Of a DNA stretch of 64,000 nt, positions 23,635-34,762 are shown in pieces. This DNA is from Dipteronia dyeriana (Eukaryota; Streptophyta; Magnoliopsida; Sapindales; Sapindaceae), in assembly GCA_032871835.1 (NCBI GenBank), contig CM065296.1, positions 112,540,146 to 112,604,145 on the forward strand. The letters are read 5' to 3'. Numbering within the stretch: position 1 is the stretch's first letter; every line of letters starts with the position of its first letter. The notes under the pieces were generated by a model. The model made no database searches. It saw only the letters and a program-made list of their open reading frames with translations, and was not told where the DNA came from. The position numbers and the translations under genes are program-made.

Positions 23635-26600
23635 ATATTGTGACTTTCACGATGACGTGGATCACAACACTTCAGAGTGTTACAGCTTGCGGAATCAAAT
23701 CGAGACTTTGATAAGAGGAGGATGTCTAGTGGACTTCTTACAGTAAGTCAGGGAGAACATTCAGACTGGAAGGGAATTGCAAGCCGAGATCCGAGATCAT
23801 GGCGAGAAAAGAAAGAGGGAGCAGGCGGACCTGATGCAACAGATTCTGATAATATATACCATCAATGGGGGGCCTACTCTGGCTGGCACCTCCAACAGTT
23901 CCAGAAAAAACCATTCGAGGAAAGTCCCTCGTACGGACGGAGGGCAGGATATCTTCAAGGTCAACCAGAGACCTACCAATCAACCCCTCCCAGTTGTCAC
24001 AGATCATTATCACCGAAGTGGATGTCTACAATACCGTGCAGCCTCATGATGATCCTATGGTGATCACGGTACAGATTGACAACTACATGGTCCACCGTGT
24101 GTTTGTCGACACAGGTAGCAGCGTTGACGTCCTATTTAAAGATACCCTGGAAAAGCTAAACTTGAAACAATAGTGCTACAATAGCTACACTACCCCGCTA
24201 TATGGGTTCATTGGGGACTCAATCACACCCGTGGGATCCAAAATCCTACCAGTGATTATCGGAGCCACACCTCTCTAGCAGAATATCATGACAGACTTCG
24301 TGGTGGTGGATACCCCATCGACCTATAATGCAATATTATGGAGGCCATTTTTATCATCCTTGAAAGGGGTCCTTTCCATTTACCATAACGTCCTGAAGTT
24401 CCCAACAAGAGACAAGGTGGGGGAAGTTCGAGGTGATCAGCAAGCAGCCAGGAGATGCTACGCAGTGTCGGTCAACCCAACGACTCTAGCAAAATAACTC
24501 GCCCAAGTGACAACAATCCAAGACAAGGCATCCCCAACATTAAACCTAGGAGATGTATGGTCCACCGATCATCCTGAAGACGACCTCATAATGCCCGACA
24601 TGGAGGAACAGAGAAGGGAATGGGCCAGCGGCCATCTAGTGGATAAGTTAGAAGAGATTCTTGTCCGAGTAGGCAATCCCTCGAAGGTCGTCAAAATCAG
24701 AGCCACCCTTGAGTCGGGAGTGAAAGAGGGTTTGATCAAGCTCCTCACAGAGTTCTACGACATTTTTGCTTGGAGTCATGCTGAGATGCCAGGGATCCCG
24801 ATGACATTGGCTGCTCGTGGATCCGACCTTCAAACCTATTAAACAAAAAATGTGTCACTTTAACACCGAAAGAAATGTTGCGGTTCAGGAATAGGTGGAC
24901 AAACTGACCCGGGCGGGCTTCATCCGAGAAGCACGTTATCCCGAGTGGATCGCCAATGTGGTCATGGTCACAAAGGCAAATGGAAAGTGGTGCATGTGTG
25001 TTGATTATACCGAACTCAACCGAGCATGCCCGAAGGACATCTTCTTTCTACCTAAAATTGATCAGCTAGTCGAATCTACCTCCGGAAACAAGCTCTTGAG
25101 CTTCATGGACGCATTTTCAAGGTACAATCAAATTATGATACACCCCGCGGACTAGGAAAAGACCAGTTTCATCACAGCACGAAGTTTGTACTACTACAAG
25201 ATGATGCCTTTCGGGCTCAAGAATGCCAGAGCTACATATCAGCGACTAGTCAATCGGTTGTTCAAGCCCGAAATGTGGAGGTCGATGGAGGTGTATATCG
25301 ATGACAAGATCACCAAGTATTCAACCTCGGAATACCCTCTGGGTGACCTTCGTAGAATTTTCATGATCCTAAGGGAGAACCATATGAGATTGAACCATTC
25401 CAAATGCGCCTTTGGGGTAACTGTAGGGAAGTTTCTGAGCTTCATGGTCCATGAGAGAGGCATAGAGGTCAACCTGGAAAAGATCATGGCTATCATGGAT
25501 CTAGAATCCCCCACGTCTCTTAAATAGGTTCAAGCCGGGCAGGTAGCAGCGCTCAATAGGTTCATCTCTCGGTCTACTGACAAGTGTCTCCCATTCTTCA
25601 AAGCCATCAAACAGGGAAGAAACATGAAATGGGATCAAGAGAGTGAACAAGCTTTTCAAGCCTTGAAAAAATATATGTCAAGCCCTCCACTGCTGGTTAA
25701 GCCAAGTTATGAAGAAGAGCTTCAAATCTACTTGACTGTTTCAGAAACCGCCGTAAGCGGGGCCTTAGTCAATGAATGCGGGGATATGTCCAGTGGCCTA
25801 TTTACTACGTAAGTCACGCTCTAACCAAGCCCGAAAAGAACTATACCCTGTTGGAGAAGCTCGCTTATGCCTTGGTGACCTCGGCAAGGAAGCTTTGTCC
25901 CTACTTCCACCCCCATTCAATAGTAGTGGTAACGGACCAACCCCTCCGTCAATTCTTACAAAGGTCGGATGTTTCCGGAAGACTGGTTTTATGGGCCCTG
26001 GAGCTTACCCAGTTTGATTTAAGGTACAAGCCTAGGACCACAATAAAAGCTCAGGCACTAACAGACTTTGTAGCAAAGCTCTCAATACCTTCAGGCCAAG
26101 CAACCCCCACGGTAACAGATGTATCCCCGAGAGGATTTCAGAATCTGACAGTTGGCCGGAGGGTTACGAGTCGTGGATCCTTTACACTGATAGATCTTCC
26201 GGGAAAGCTAGGGGAGAAGCGGGCATAGTCATAATCGACCCAGAAGGAACTGAGTGCTGCCACTGTTTCAGATTTGAATTTAAAGTCACGAACAATGAGG
26301 CAGAGTACGAAGCCCTTCTAGCCGAAATAAGGGCAGCCATAGAGCTCGAGGTTGATTACCTAAATGTTAAGAGCGACTATTCGCTCATGGTCAACCAAGT
26401 CTCCGGGGATTATCAGGCAAAAGGGGATAATATGATCGCTTACCCGAAATTGGTTCAACAACTCAATAGCAGATTTAAAGGATTCAAAATCGAGCAAGTA
26501 CCTCGACAACTGAATCGTCGAGCTGACGTACTTGCTAAGATAATTGCATATGGTGGCCAGACCTTACCTCATGGAGTCCCTCTTCAAGTGATCCCCCTAC

Positions 26601-27884
26601 CTAGCACAGTGATAGGTAAGGAAACTTATACCTTGGATCGACAACCGTGCTGGATGGATCCAATAGTGGGTTATCTACATGATGGAAAACTTTCCGATGA
26701 GTCCGACCAAGCTAGGAGAGTCAAAAGGCTCTCGGTCTGGTATTGTTTGGTAGATGGGCATCTATATCGATGGGGAAGATCCCTTCCCCTGCTCCGATGT
26801 TTACACTCTGAAGACGCCAAGTGGGCTTTGAGAGAGGTTCATTCTAGAGAATGCAGGAACCATATTGGTGGGGAGGCTCTGGCATATCATGTTCTCCGCA
26901 TGGGGTATTATTGGCCAACCATCCATCAAGACACAAAGAGCTTAGTACAAGCCTGCGAGGCATGCCAAAAGACTTCAAACTTGAGTCGCCTCTCTTCGGA
27001 GCGGTTGTCGTCCCTTAGCTCGTCATACCTCTTTGCTATGTGAGGAGTCAATTTGATTGGACCGATTCCTACTGCTTCGGGGTCAAGCCAATCATGCTAT
27101 CATGGCAATTGATTATTTCACAAGATGGGTCGAAGCCGGACCGCTCTCCTAGATATCGGAAGAAAACACAACAAGGTTTATCAAGACTAATATAGTTTGC
27201 AGGTTCAGAACCCCTCTTGCCATTATAGCTGACATCGAAAAACTGTTTGACAATGGCCGATTCAAAGATTTTTACTAGGGCTTGGGAATCGACCTTCATT
27301 TTGCTTCGGGAGCCCACCCCCAAACCAATGGTCTGGTGGAATCCACGAACAAAACCTTTAAGAAGCTGTTCAAGAAAAAACTACAGCAAAAGAAAGGCAG
27401 ACGGACAGAGGAGCTTCTCGAGGTCCTCTGGGCTTACCACACTAATAGGAGAACGGCTACCGGGGAAACGCTCTACTCTCTTGCCTTCGGGGTTGAAGCA
27501 TTCCTACCTATCGAGCACAAATTGACCTTCTTTAGAGTCCAAAATTTCGAGCCAATGAGCAATGAAAGTAAGCTTCGAGCTAGCTTGGATATTCTGGAAG
27601 AAAAGCAAGATCGAACAGTCGAAAAGGTAGCAGTCTACTAGAACTGGATTTCCATGTATTTTAACAGGAGGGTAAAGGCCCGAAACTTCAAGAAAGGGGA
27701 CCTAGTTCTCAGGAAAGTAACATCGAATACCAGGAAGAGGTCAGACGGGGTCCTAGGGCCTAACTAGGAAGGATCATACCTAATAAAAATGGTGATCCGT
27801 AATGGGGTATACAAACTCGAGGATATGAATGGCCGACTCATCGATTATACTTGAAATGCAGGTCACTTAAGAAAATTCTACCCT
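23635..27884 (+). pseudogene. pol of the Tat-type gypsy element (PR-RT-RH-RH-INT), broken
   Basis: Polyprotein for replication and integration of the element. Protease: VFVDTGSSVDVLF with the catalytic DTG at about 24,107. Reverse transcriptase: CVDYTELNRACPKD (about 24,995-25,040), FSRYNQI, the MPFGLKNARATYQ segment (about 25,205) and YIDD (about 25,294). First RNase H: about 25,620-26,080, with LRQFLQRSDVSGRL. A second RNase H-like domain starts near 26,175 (LYTDRSSG) with NNEAEYEALLAE at about 26,290. Integrase: an HHCC zinc region (about 26,837-26,965, CEACQK) and GAHPQTNGLVE (about 27,310). The C-terminal end is near 27,884. Stops and frameshifts are scattered, for example at 24,171, 24,841, 25,153, 25,525 and in the integrase core. 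Two RNase H domains are characteristic of the Tat lineage. Confidence 0.88.
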
Positions 27885-28024
27885 TGAACAGGGGACTCAT
27901 GAGCTGACGGCCTCTACCTAGTTTTTTTTATCTCCGTTAATAATGTATTTCATCCTTCTTATCAATAAAGCCTTTTTTTTTCTCTAACTTCAACTATGTT
28001 CTACAATGATTTGGGTATACGTGG

Positions 28025-28950
28025 AAAATTTGACATTATCACCCCAAGACCAGGGGTAAGCCGGGGAAGCCCCATCGCCACTCCTGATGCCTCGGCCGGG
28101 CACTATCCTTCGCCAAAAAGGGTCTGAGTATAAGAGCATAGTTGCCATCCAGATCTCGAGACCAGAAAATAGTTAGATAACCCTCATGACACCTTGGTCT
28201 GGCTACCACCTCTAAGAAGGGTCTGAGTGTAAGAGCATAGTTGCCATCCAGATCTCAAGACCAAAAAATAGCTAGATAGCCCTCATGATGCCTTGGTCGG
28301 GATACCACCCCCAAGAAGGGTCTGAGTGTAAGAGCATAGTTGCCATCCAAATCTCGAGACCAGGAAATAGCTAGATAGCCCTCCTGATGCCTTGGTCGGG
28401 CTACCACCCCCAAGAAGGGTCTGAGTGTAAGAGTATAGTTGTCATCCAGATCTCGAGACCAGAAAATAACTAGATAGCCATCTTGATGCCTTGGTCGGGC
28501 TACCACCCCCAAGAAGGGTCTGAGTGTAAGAACGTAGTTTCCATCTAGATCTTGAGACCAGGAAATAGCTAGATAGTCAACCTGATGCCTTGGTCGGGCT
28601 ACCACTCTCAAGAAAGGTCTGAGTGTAAGAGCATAGTTGCCATCCAGATCTCAAGACCAGTAAATAGCTAGATAGCTCTCATGATGTCTTGGTCGGGCTA
28701 CCACCCCCAAGAGGGTCTGAGTATAAGAGCATAGTTGCCATCCAGATCTCGAGACCAGGAAATAGCTAGATAGACCTCCTGATTCCTTGGTCGGGATACC
28801 ACCCCCAAGAAGGGTCTAAATGTAAGAGCGAAGTTGTCATCCAGATTTTGAGACCAGGAAGTAGCTAGATAAGCCCTCCTAATGCCTTGGTTGGGCTACC
28901 ACCCCCAAGAAGGATTCTAATTTAAGAGAGCAGAAGCCCTCCCGATCCTT
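28025..28950. repeat. 99-bp tandem array, about eight units, between pol and the antisense gene
   Basis: The phrase GTCTGAGTGTAAGAGC or variants begins at 28,122, 28,221, 28,320, 28,419, 28,518, 28,617, 28,715 and 28,814, with worn partial units at both ends. Each unit continues CATAGTTGCCATCCAGATCT, GAGACCAG, AAATAGCTAGATAGCC and TGCCTTGGTCGGGCTACCACC. Because 99 is a multiple of three, a minus-strand frame stays open through four units. Tat-lineage elements are known for hypervariable tandem repeats in this position. Confidence 0.93.
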
Positions 28951-29551
28951 AGCCTAAGAGAGGGCTAAATAGTTCTTTACTTGATGCCTCACTCGGGTTA
29001 AAGCCCCCTAAAGGGGCTCAAGGATGGAGGGCTCGATTTACTTAAACCCTAAATATCCCGGTTATTGCTGGTTACTAGTTCTCCTAGTACATATGACTGC
29101 TTACTATAACAGGTCTACCATCAAACAAGGGGACTATCGACTAAAGACGTTGAGCTACAAGTCTTTGCAGTCAGAAAGCCCGTCACGCTTAAGCAATGTT
29201 CTTATCTTGTTATTTTTCCCAAGCTAAGTCAATTTGCAATAGAGGCTGAACCTAGAGGGAGATAAGAAAAGAAGCAAGTACATGTAAGTCAAAATATGAA
29301 CCAGATCTCAAGTTAAGTTTTATTAATAAATGAGGGAGCCTATTCCCCAGTAAGGCTACAGCAGACAGGGAGCCCAGCCCCTGATTCCGGGCTATAAAAA
29401 AAATGATGAATGATCAAGCACGGGTAAATATGGGACGATCGCCCCCTTTTCCAGGCATTCAGAGCAAGCTACGAGAAGGTGTACTTAAGCTTCTGCCTCC
29501 TCTCGATCTCCTCCGGCTTCTCCCTCTTTCGGATGAACCTCCTTTTGCCCC

Positions 29552-32068
29552 TCATTCGGGTGATCGCTCATCCCAGACGGCCGCCCGCCTCCGCCACATT
29601 CTCTGAGGATGCTCCTCGATTGCCTGATGCTCAGCGGGATCCTCCTCAATGACCTCATTGACCACCGCCATGACCTTAGGAGGTATGGCTACATCAAGAA
29701 GTTTGGCCACTGACTCTGGCATAATCTCGCCCACTGTTGTCTCCTCTCCTGAAAGCACCATGGAAGGATCTCGGGCTTCGATAAGGCCTCCTTCTAGCTC
29801 CTTGGGTTGGACCCCTCTCAAGGATTTTCCAGAACCTGACGCTGGGAAATTCAAAACATGAGGAAGCAGATCTGGTACTTCAGACCGCTTCCCAGCTCCC
29901 TCCCCAGTAGAATGGCCTGTTTCATCATTTTTGGGGCGAGACATCTTTGCAGCCCGAGACATAACCTCTTCCTTGTCCCAGCCGACGATGCTGGAGAGGT
30001 CAAATGGGAGGGGGAGGTCTTCCGCAACTTGGAAGGAGGCATAGAAATACCCCTCACTGAAAGAGGCTTTCACTTCGGCTTGGAGCTTGGCAACTTGGCC
30101 CTACAGAGCTTGGTTCTCGACATCCAGTGCCTGAGCCTCTCTCTTCCATTCATCCCGGTGGCTGGCTCATCGCTTAGACCAAAGAGTATCCTGATCAAAA
30201 GACCGCTTCAACCTCTCGTGGTTGCACTGGAGCTCAGCCAGTTGTGTTTCCATTCCTCTCCGGCTAGAGGTCATCTCATGGACTAGGGCTTGAGCCCGCG
30301 CCAGCAATCCTATGGCTCGCTCAGCCTTAGCCTCAGCCTTAGCTGCCCAATCGCGGAGAGAAGCTACCTGATGTCTCATGGCTACTTGAAACTTGGAGGC
30401 CTACAAAGGGAATTTATGTTAGGAAATGACAAATCAAGCTACTGAATGAGGAAGTAAAAGCGACGATTACCTCGGCTATGAGGGCAGACCCTTTGGTAAC
30501 CATGATGTCCACAGGCATTGAGGTCATCCTAGAAAGCCTGCCACCCGGATAGGACGTAACGAACTGCTTCAGAACCTCGTCCTGACCCGCCTAGCTCGAC
30601 TACTGGTGGGGGCGAGAGGGGGGGGGATCTCAGGAGTACCGGCCTTGGGATCCCCGGGAACCTGAACTACCTAGGATGCAGATGGACCAGTAAAAGGGGG
30701 TAATGTAACTGGGGAAGCACTAGTCGAAGTAGGAACCACTAGTGAGGGGGCAGAGGTGGACGTATCAGTGGCTTGGGAAGTGGGCCCTCCTCAGTTTAGA
30801 GCATTTACTGCCCGAGACGCGAGAACAACCATCTTAGACTTTATCTGGGAAGGCGATAGAGCAGGAACGAGTGAGGTAGCAGCCATAATAATTGGCCCCC
30901 CTTTTTTCGAGGCAGCCGAGAAAGCTCCCGGGGACAATCTGGAAGGAGGAGGAAGGGTCCGAGCTTGCCGGGCTTCGCGAGAAGCTGGTGCAACAACGAA
31001 CACTGTTAAGAAAGAGGTTAAGACCATCAGAACTGAACCATTCAACAACCCAAAAGCGTGATGGTGCAAGATACTTACAAGGAGTAGCGTCGAATATCCG
31101 AAGATAGTGGTTTACCCGACGGGGATCAAAAGGGTCAGCAGTCAGGAACTTCAGATTCAAGTAGTTCCTGGCATGGATAACCTTCAGCACCACTTCAGAT
31201 TCGGCGGGCAGAGAGTCTCGGTCCCATGAGAGCTTATCATTAAAAATGGTCGGAACCGTGAACTCATGCCCACCTATAAAAATCGAGCTTCCCTAGTCAT
31301 TGCCAACCAATACCCATTCGTCCTTCCAGGTCGGGTCCTTCTTTGAAGCCCCAGGGATTATGAAATTGAATTTGTTCTTGGCCTTGGCGTAAAACTGACC
31401 TCGAGGGAACTTATCCAGGCTCCCAATCTGGAGAAGGAAAGTAAGCTCCTCTGCCCCGGGCTCTCTAGTTATCTTGCTTAGCTCGCACTGCTCCCTCAAT
31501 AGCACGAGGAAGCCGACTAGTGCCTCAAGAAGCCAGGCGTTAGTTGGAGCGGAGTCAGTTTAAGAGCGTTAAGAGCCCGTTGAATGGTAGGATGAAGAGG
31601 GAGCCTTACCCCGCTCTTGAAGGCTGCAACATGGATAGGAAGTACACCTTTGGATGGGTTGAAGACATCGTAATTTCTATGGGGGGCTGTAAGAGAGACT
31701 GTGTCAGGGATGTCGTATCTATCCCGAAGACGATTAATCGACTGTGGGTCAACGGTAGAATCGGGAATGACCCTAGATTCTAAAGGAAGAGGCATCGCTG
31801 GAGGAAGCCCCGCCACCGTAACCTGAACCTCCCTGATGACATTGACCCTCTCTCCAGCATCTGAATCCTCATCAACTAAGTTTAGAGGGTTGTCGATTTG
31901 ATTCTAGAAGCCGGAACCGATTAAAACGTTCCTACCAGAACGACAACGCTGGCGGACCAGGGAGGAGTCCTCGTCACATAAAATTCCTCGCACCCATTTC
32001 TGAGGAACCAGGTTAGAGCCTCCAGTGCCCTTCACCTAGGCTTCAACGCTATCAGAGGAATTCCACAT
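29552..32068 (-). pseudogene. Antisense accessory gene of the gypsy element (putative gypsy-type transposon protein), three exons
   Basis: Reads opposite to gag-pol. Proposed exons: 32,068-31,079; 31,002-30,471; 30,400-29,552. Intron 1 (31,078-31,003) is GTAAGTAT...TTAACAG and intron 2 (30,470-30,401) is GTAATCG...TTTGTAG; splicing keeps the frame at both junctions (1+2 bases; phase 0). The N-terminal half has SGVRLPLHPTIQRAL and LVGFLVLL followed by a WKDEW region, the pattern of the plant family annotated as putative gypsy-type transposon (PF04195-like). The middle is Pro/Ser-rich. The C-terminal half is Ala/Arg/Glu-rich coiled coil (AKAEAKAERA, QLAELQCNHERL). About 790 codons. Damage: stops near 32,038, 31,905, 31,293 and 30,169, a frameshift near 31,520 and another in exon 2, probably at the G-run near 30,611. 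Its function is unknown; extra antisense ORFs occur in other Tat elements. Confidence 0.75.
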
Positions 32069-32458
32069 TGATCGGTGATAAGAGCTTGAAGGTAAGCGAA
32101 AGATAAAAAGAAATCGGTAGAGGGTAGTAAGGGAGAAGAAATCTGAAAATTTGAAAATTTGAAAATTGAAAGAAAGCGTGAAGAAAGGGATGGTAAGACC
32201 GGGGTTAAATAAAGGTTAGGGCTGTAATGACATCGGTGATATCCTCGGGAAGATCACCTCGAGCCACGGAGAGAGCCGTAACGCAACCGTTTTTTCCTCG
32301 AAGAACACACTAATTCAAATTCAATATTGGGTAATTAGTGAGAAGATTTCGTTCGAAATTCTCATTAATTATTTTATAACGGAATAATTTCCTAATTAAA
32401 CAGGGAATCTGACTCCATCCCCAACTCTATCTCCGGTGTTCAAATCAGAGATGACTTT

Positions 32459-33637
32459 TGTTGATAGTAAAATTTGGTCAGGGGTCAAAGAGAATTTTTT
32501 CACTTTCTCGCCCCAAGTCAAAGCCCGTAGTCGATGTCATGAGACCCGGGTAGACCATAAAGCTACCCCATTGGAGTAGAAAAGGTCGGCCCGGCTTCAA
32601 AACTATCAGGAAGCAAGCAAGTCGCGACCAGGACGAGCCCCCACACGAACACTGGAACCCGAGCTTCTCGAGGCCACCTATCTGGGAACCTCGGCTCCAG
32701 AGGTCGAGTTCCTCAACCATCCCGTGAAAGCCAGGGAGGGTCTCCAAGCTCAAGAAGCATTCGAAAGAAGCCCGACAAGGAAAGTAAGCCCTCTTCGGGT
32801 TAAGACTTTTAGAGGTCGAACTTAATTCGTAGCCTGAACGAGAAACCTACCAACCTCTCAAGAAGCCCGTTGTCCCCTCCGTGATTCAAGGAGGCAGGGG
32901 ACCTCTAAACGAATCAGATCCGTGTTACCTCTATGGAATGCCTACCAGGACGTCCTTTCCAAGCTCCCGAGAATATAACCGAAACATTGATCCATCTAGG
33001 ACCAAAGCATAGTCCAGTAAACTCCATGAAGAATCATGACATGAGTGAACACATGATCATCTCCACGTAATGGCTAATATTTACATGCAAGTCAAGAGTT
33101 TGATTCCAAAAAGGGAACAAACTTATCTTCGTCAACGAAATCATCGAATCCAGTAACAATTCAAATTCAAATGACGAATCCCGCCCGATAAGGAGGGAAC
33201 GGATTCATAAGATTACGGTAAGATATTTGTAAACTTAAAACCTACTTGGACCATATATATAGGTAAGGCCAAGCATGGTAGAAGGATATAAAAAAACATA
33301 AAAAGAGAGAGAAAGAGAGATAACAACAGATAGACGAGAAGAAAAGAAGAGAGGAGGGCCTAAATTCTGTATTCAGAATAAGATCGCCATTGTTTTCTAC
33401 TATTCGACAAGTACAAAGCGACCACCTTTCTACGTCCTAGATGATGTATGAGAGAAAATTCCATGTAACAGAGTAATCCATAATAAAAGCTCCCATTTGT
33501 TATTGTTATAATCCAGACTCCCTTTATCCCTAAACATGTCAGGTATCAAAGGTACCGACCCTGGCCACTACTTCCGTAGAAGTGGTCTCGAGGGTGTTAA
33601 TAGGAATTTCTCATCCTGAGCAAATTTTCCGTTAACA
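32459..33637 (+). repeat. 3' LTR of the gypsy element
   Basis: TGTTGATAG...GTTAACA, 1,179 bp, matching the 5' LTR in order. Upstream (32,070-32,458) is non-coding. On the minus strand this stretch would be promoter and leader of the antisense gene: TTTATTTAA near 32,205 and a CT-rich tract near 32,110-32,180. Confidence 0.92.
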
Positions 33638-33972
33638 TAAATAGGTTGTAATTATATGTTAATGTTGTGCCTTTTCGGTGCATGGAGCCATAGTGTAAAG
33701 CAAAGATGTAGGCATTGGTTGTAATTGAGTTTATGGCTTTAAAATGATAATGTTGAGTGTGTAGTTGTACAAATTTGCTACATAGTAGATTATTTCTCTT
33801 GTCGTTTTGACGGTCGTGGTTTTCTCCTATTCTTGGGTTTTCACGTAAAATCTTGTGTTTTGTGTATTATTGAATTTATTTTCTTCTTCCACCTTAGTTT
33901 TCTGCATAGACATTGATTATCATTTGTTTGTGGCTATCCGGCTACGCTTATGCGTAGCAATTGTTGCTAACA

Positions 33973-34547
33973 ATTGGTATCAGAGCTTTTGATCCTCATG
34001 TTGTCTAATAGCAGTTTCGACAAACGATTATGTGTTGGAGGGGGGAATTAGGCTTTTGGAAAGTTCAGTCATGGATAATCAATCTGGGTTATACAAGGAG
34101 TTAGAAAAAAGACGAGTCCCTGAAAGCTCGGTAGTCTATGGTAAGGCGTGGAACAGGTATGTCAAAAGCTTCAAGTGTTGCTAGTAACAAGTCTTTCACC
34201 GGATTGAATTATGCAAGGACATGTTTACCGTTTTGGCATGTGAAAGTTGCTATGAAGATGATATATTGCTGTTAACGGGTCCACGAGTTTGCATACATGC
34301 ATTGGAGAGATGGTTATGCAAAATGTGTGGTGGACAATGATGTCGATGGCTGGTGAACTCCCTGTAAATTTAACGTGAGAAGTTGCACCATAATTTCAAC
34401 AGGTTATTTCGACATGTGCCAGAAGAAATCTTAGGATGGTTCATTCTTCAGTGGTTATACCTATGTGGTGGAGTATGGTGATTCTCGGTGTAGAGAGTCG
34501 TGGCTGTGGATGAAGGTGTTAGGAATTCTCACCATAAAAGGGATGAT
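33973..34547 (+). other. Internal region and primer site of the outer TRIM-like element
   Basis: Begins ATTGGTATCAGAGCT, complementary to the 3' end of initiator methionine tRNA, the usual copia primer site. The remaining 560 bp have no reading frame with a known domain. It ends in the purine-rich CATAAAAGGGATGAT before the 3' LTR at 34,548. Confidence 0.75.
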
Positions 34548-34762
34548 TGTTAGGTATTAGGGGTGTCAATATGGGTCACGACACGAACACGATTATTGTG
34601 GGTTTGGGTTGAGGCTAAATGGGTTGTGTCAATAAACGGGTCAACCCGTCTAACCCGTTTAATAATCGTGTCGTGTTCGGGTTAAACTTAACGGGTCACG
34701 GGTTGGCACGATTATAAGGGATAAAATGTAATTTTATTTATTAAGGGTAATTGTGTAGTTTT

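Larger units (their letters stand above)
19018..33637 (+). mobile_element. Ty3/gypsy retrotransposon, Tat-type, 14.6 kb (TSD TAAAT)
   Basis: Complete element with LTRs 19,018-20,203 (1,186 bp) and 32,459-33,637 (1,179 bp), both starting TGTT(A/G)ATAGTAAAATTT and ending CCGTTAACA. The target duplication TAAAT is at 19,013-19,017 and 33,638-33,642, inside the LTR of the outer element. Order: 5' LTR, primer site, gag, protease, reverse transcriptase, RNase H, a second RNase H-like domain, integrase, a 99-bp tandem array, an antisense gene, 3' LTR. Pol order RT-RH-INT defines Ty3/gypsy; the second RNase H, large size, array and antisense ORF point to the Tat lineage (Retand/Ogre relatives). All reading frames are damaged, so it is now inactive. 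Confidence 0.92.
18716..33972 (+). repeat. 5' LTR of the outer TRIM-like element, split by the gypsy element
   Basis: Two pieces, 18,716-19,017 and 33,643-33,972, align in order with the 3' LTR at 49,031-49,639. Shared landmarks are AAATGTTTGGAAGTC, GATGTGATG(C/T)GTGAAAACG, AAGTCTTGTGC, TATGTTAATGTTGTGCC, GTAAAGCAAAGATGTA, TAGTAGATTATTTCTCTTG and ACATTGATTATC. It ends GCTAACA. Confidence 0.88.

Noticed and set aside
23677..24063. Alternative plus and minus frames over the gag-protease junction
   Set aside because: They overlap the degenerate pol frame in which the conserved Cys-His cluster and DTG protease are found; the alternatives have no family signature.
28255..28611. Minus-strand frame with a 33-residue repeat
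   Set aside because: It is the 99-bp tandem array read in a frame that happens to stay open; there is no start context or family match. I keep the array, not the protein.
28025..28950. CRISPR-like regularly spaced repeats
   Set aside because: Units are head-to-tail without unique spacers, and the DNA is a plant nuclear retrotransposon.
29403..30286. Plus-strand frames over the antisense gene
   Set aside because: They are shadows of exon 3 of the minus-strand gene, which has splice-consistent frames and coiled-coil content.
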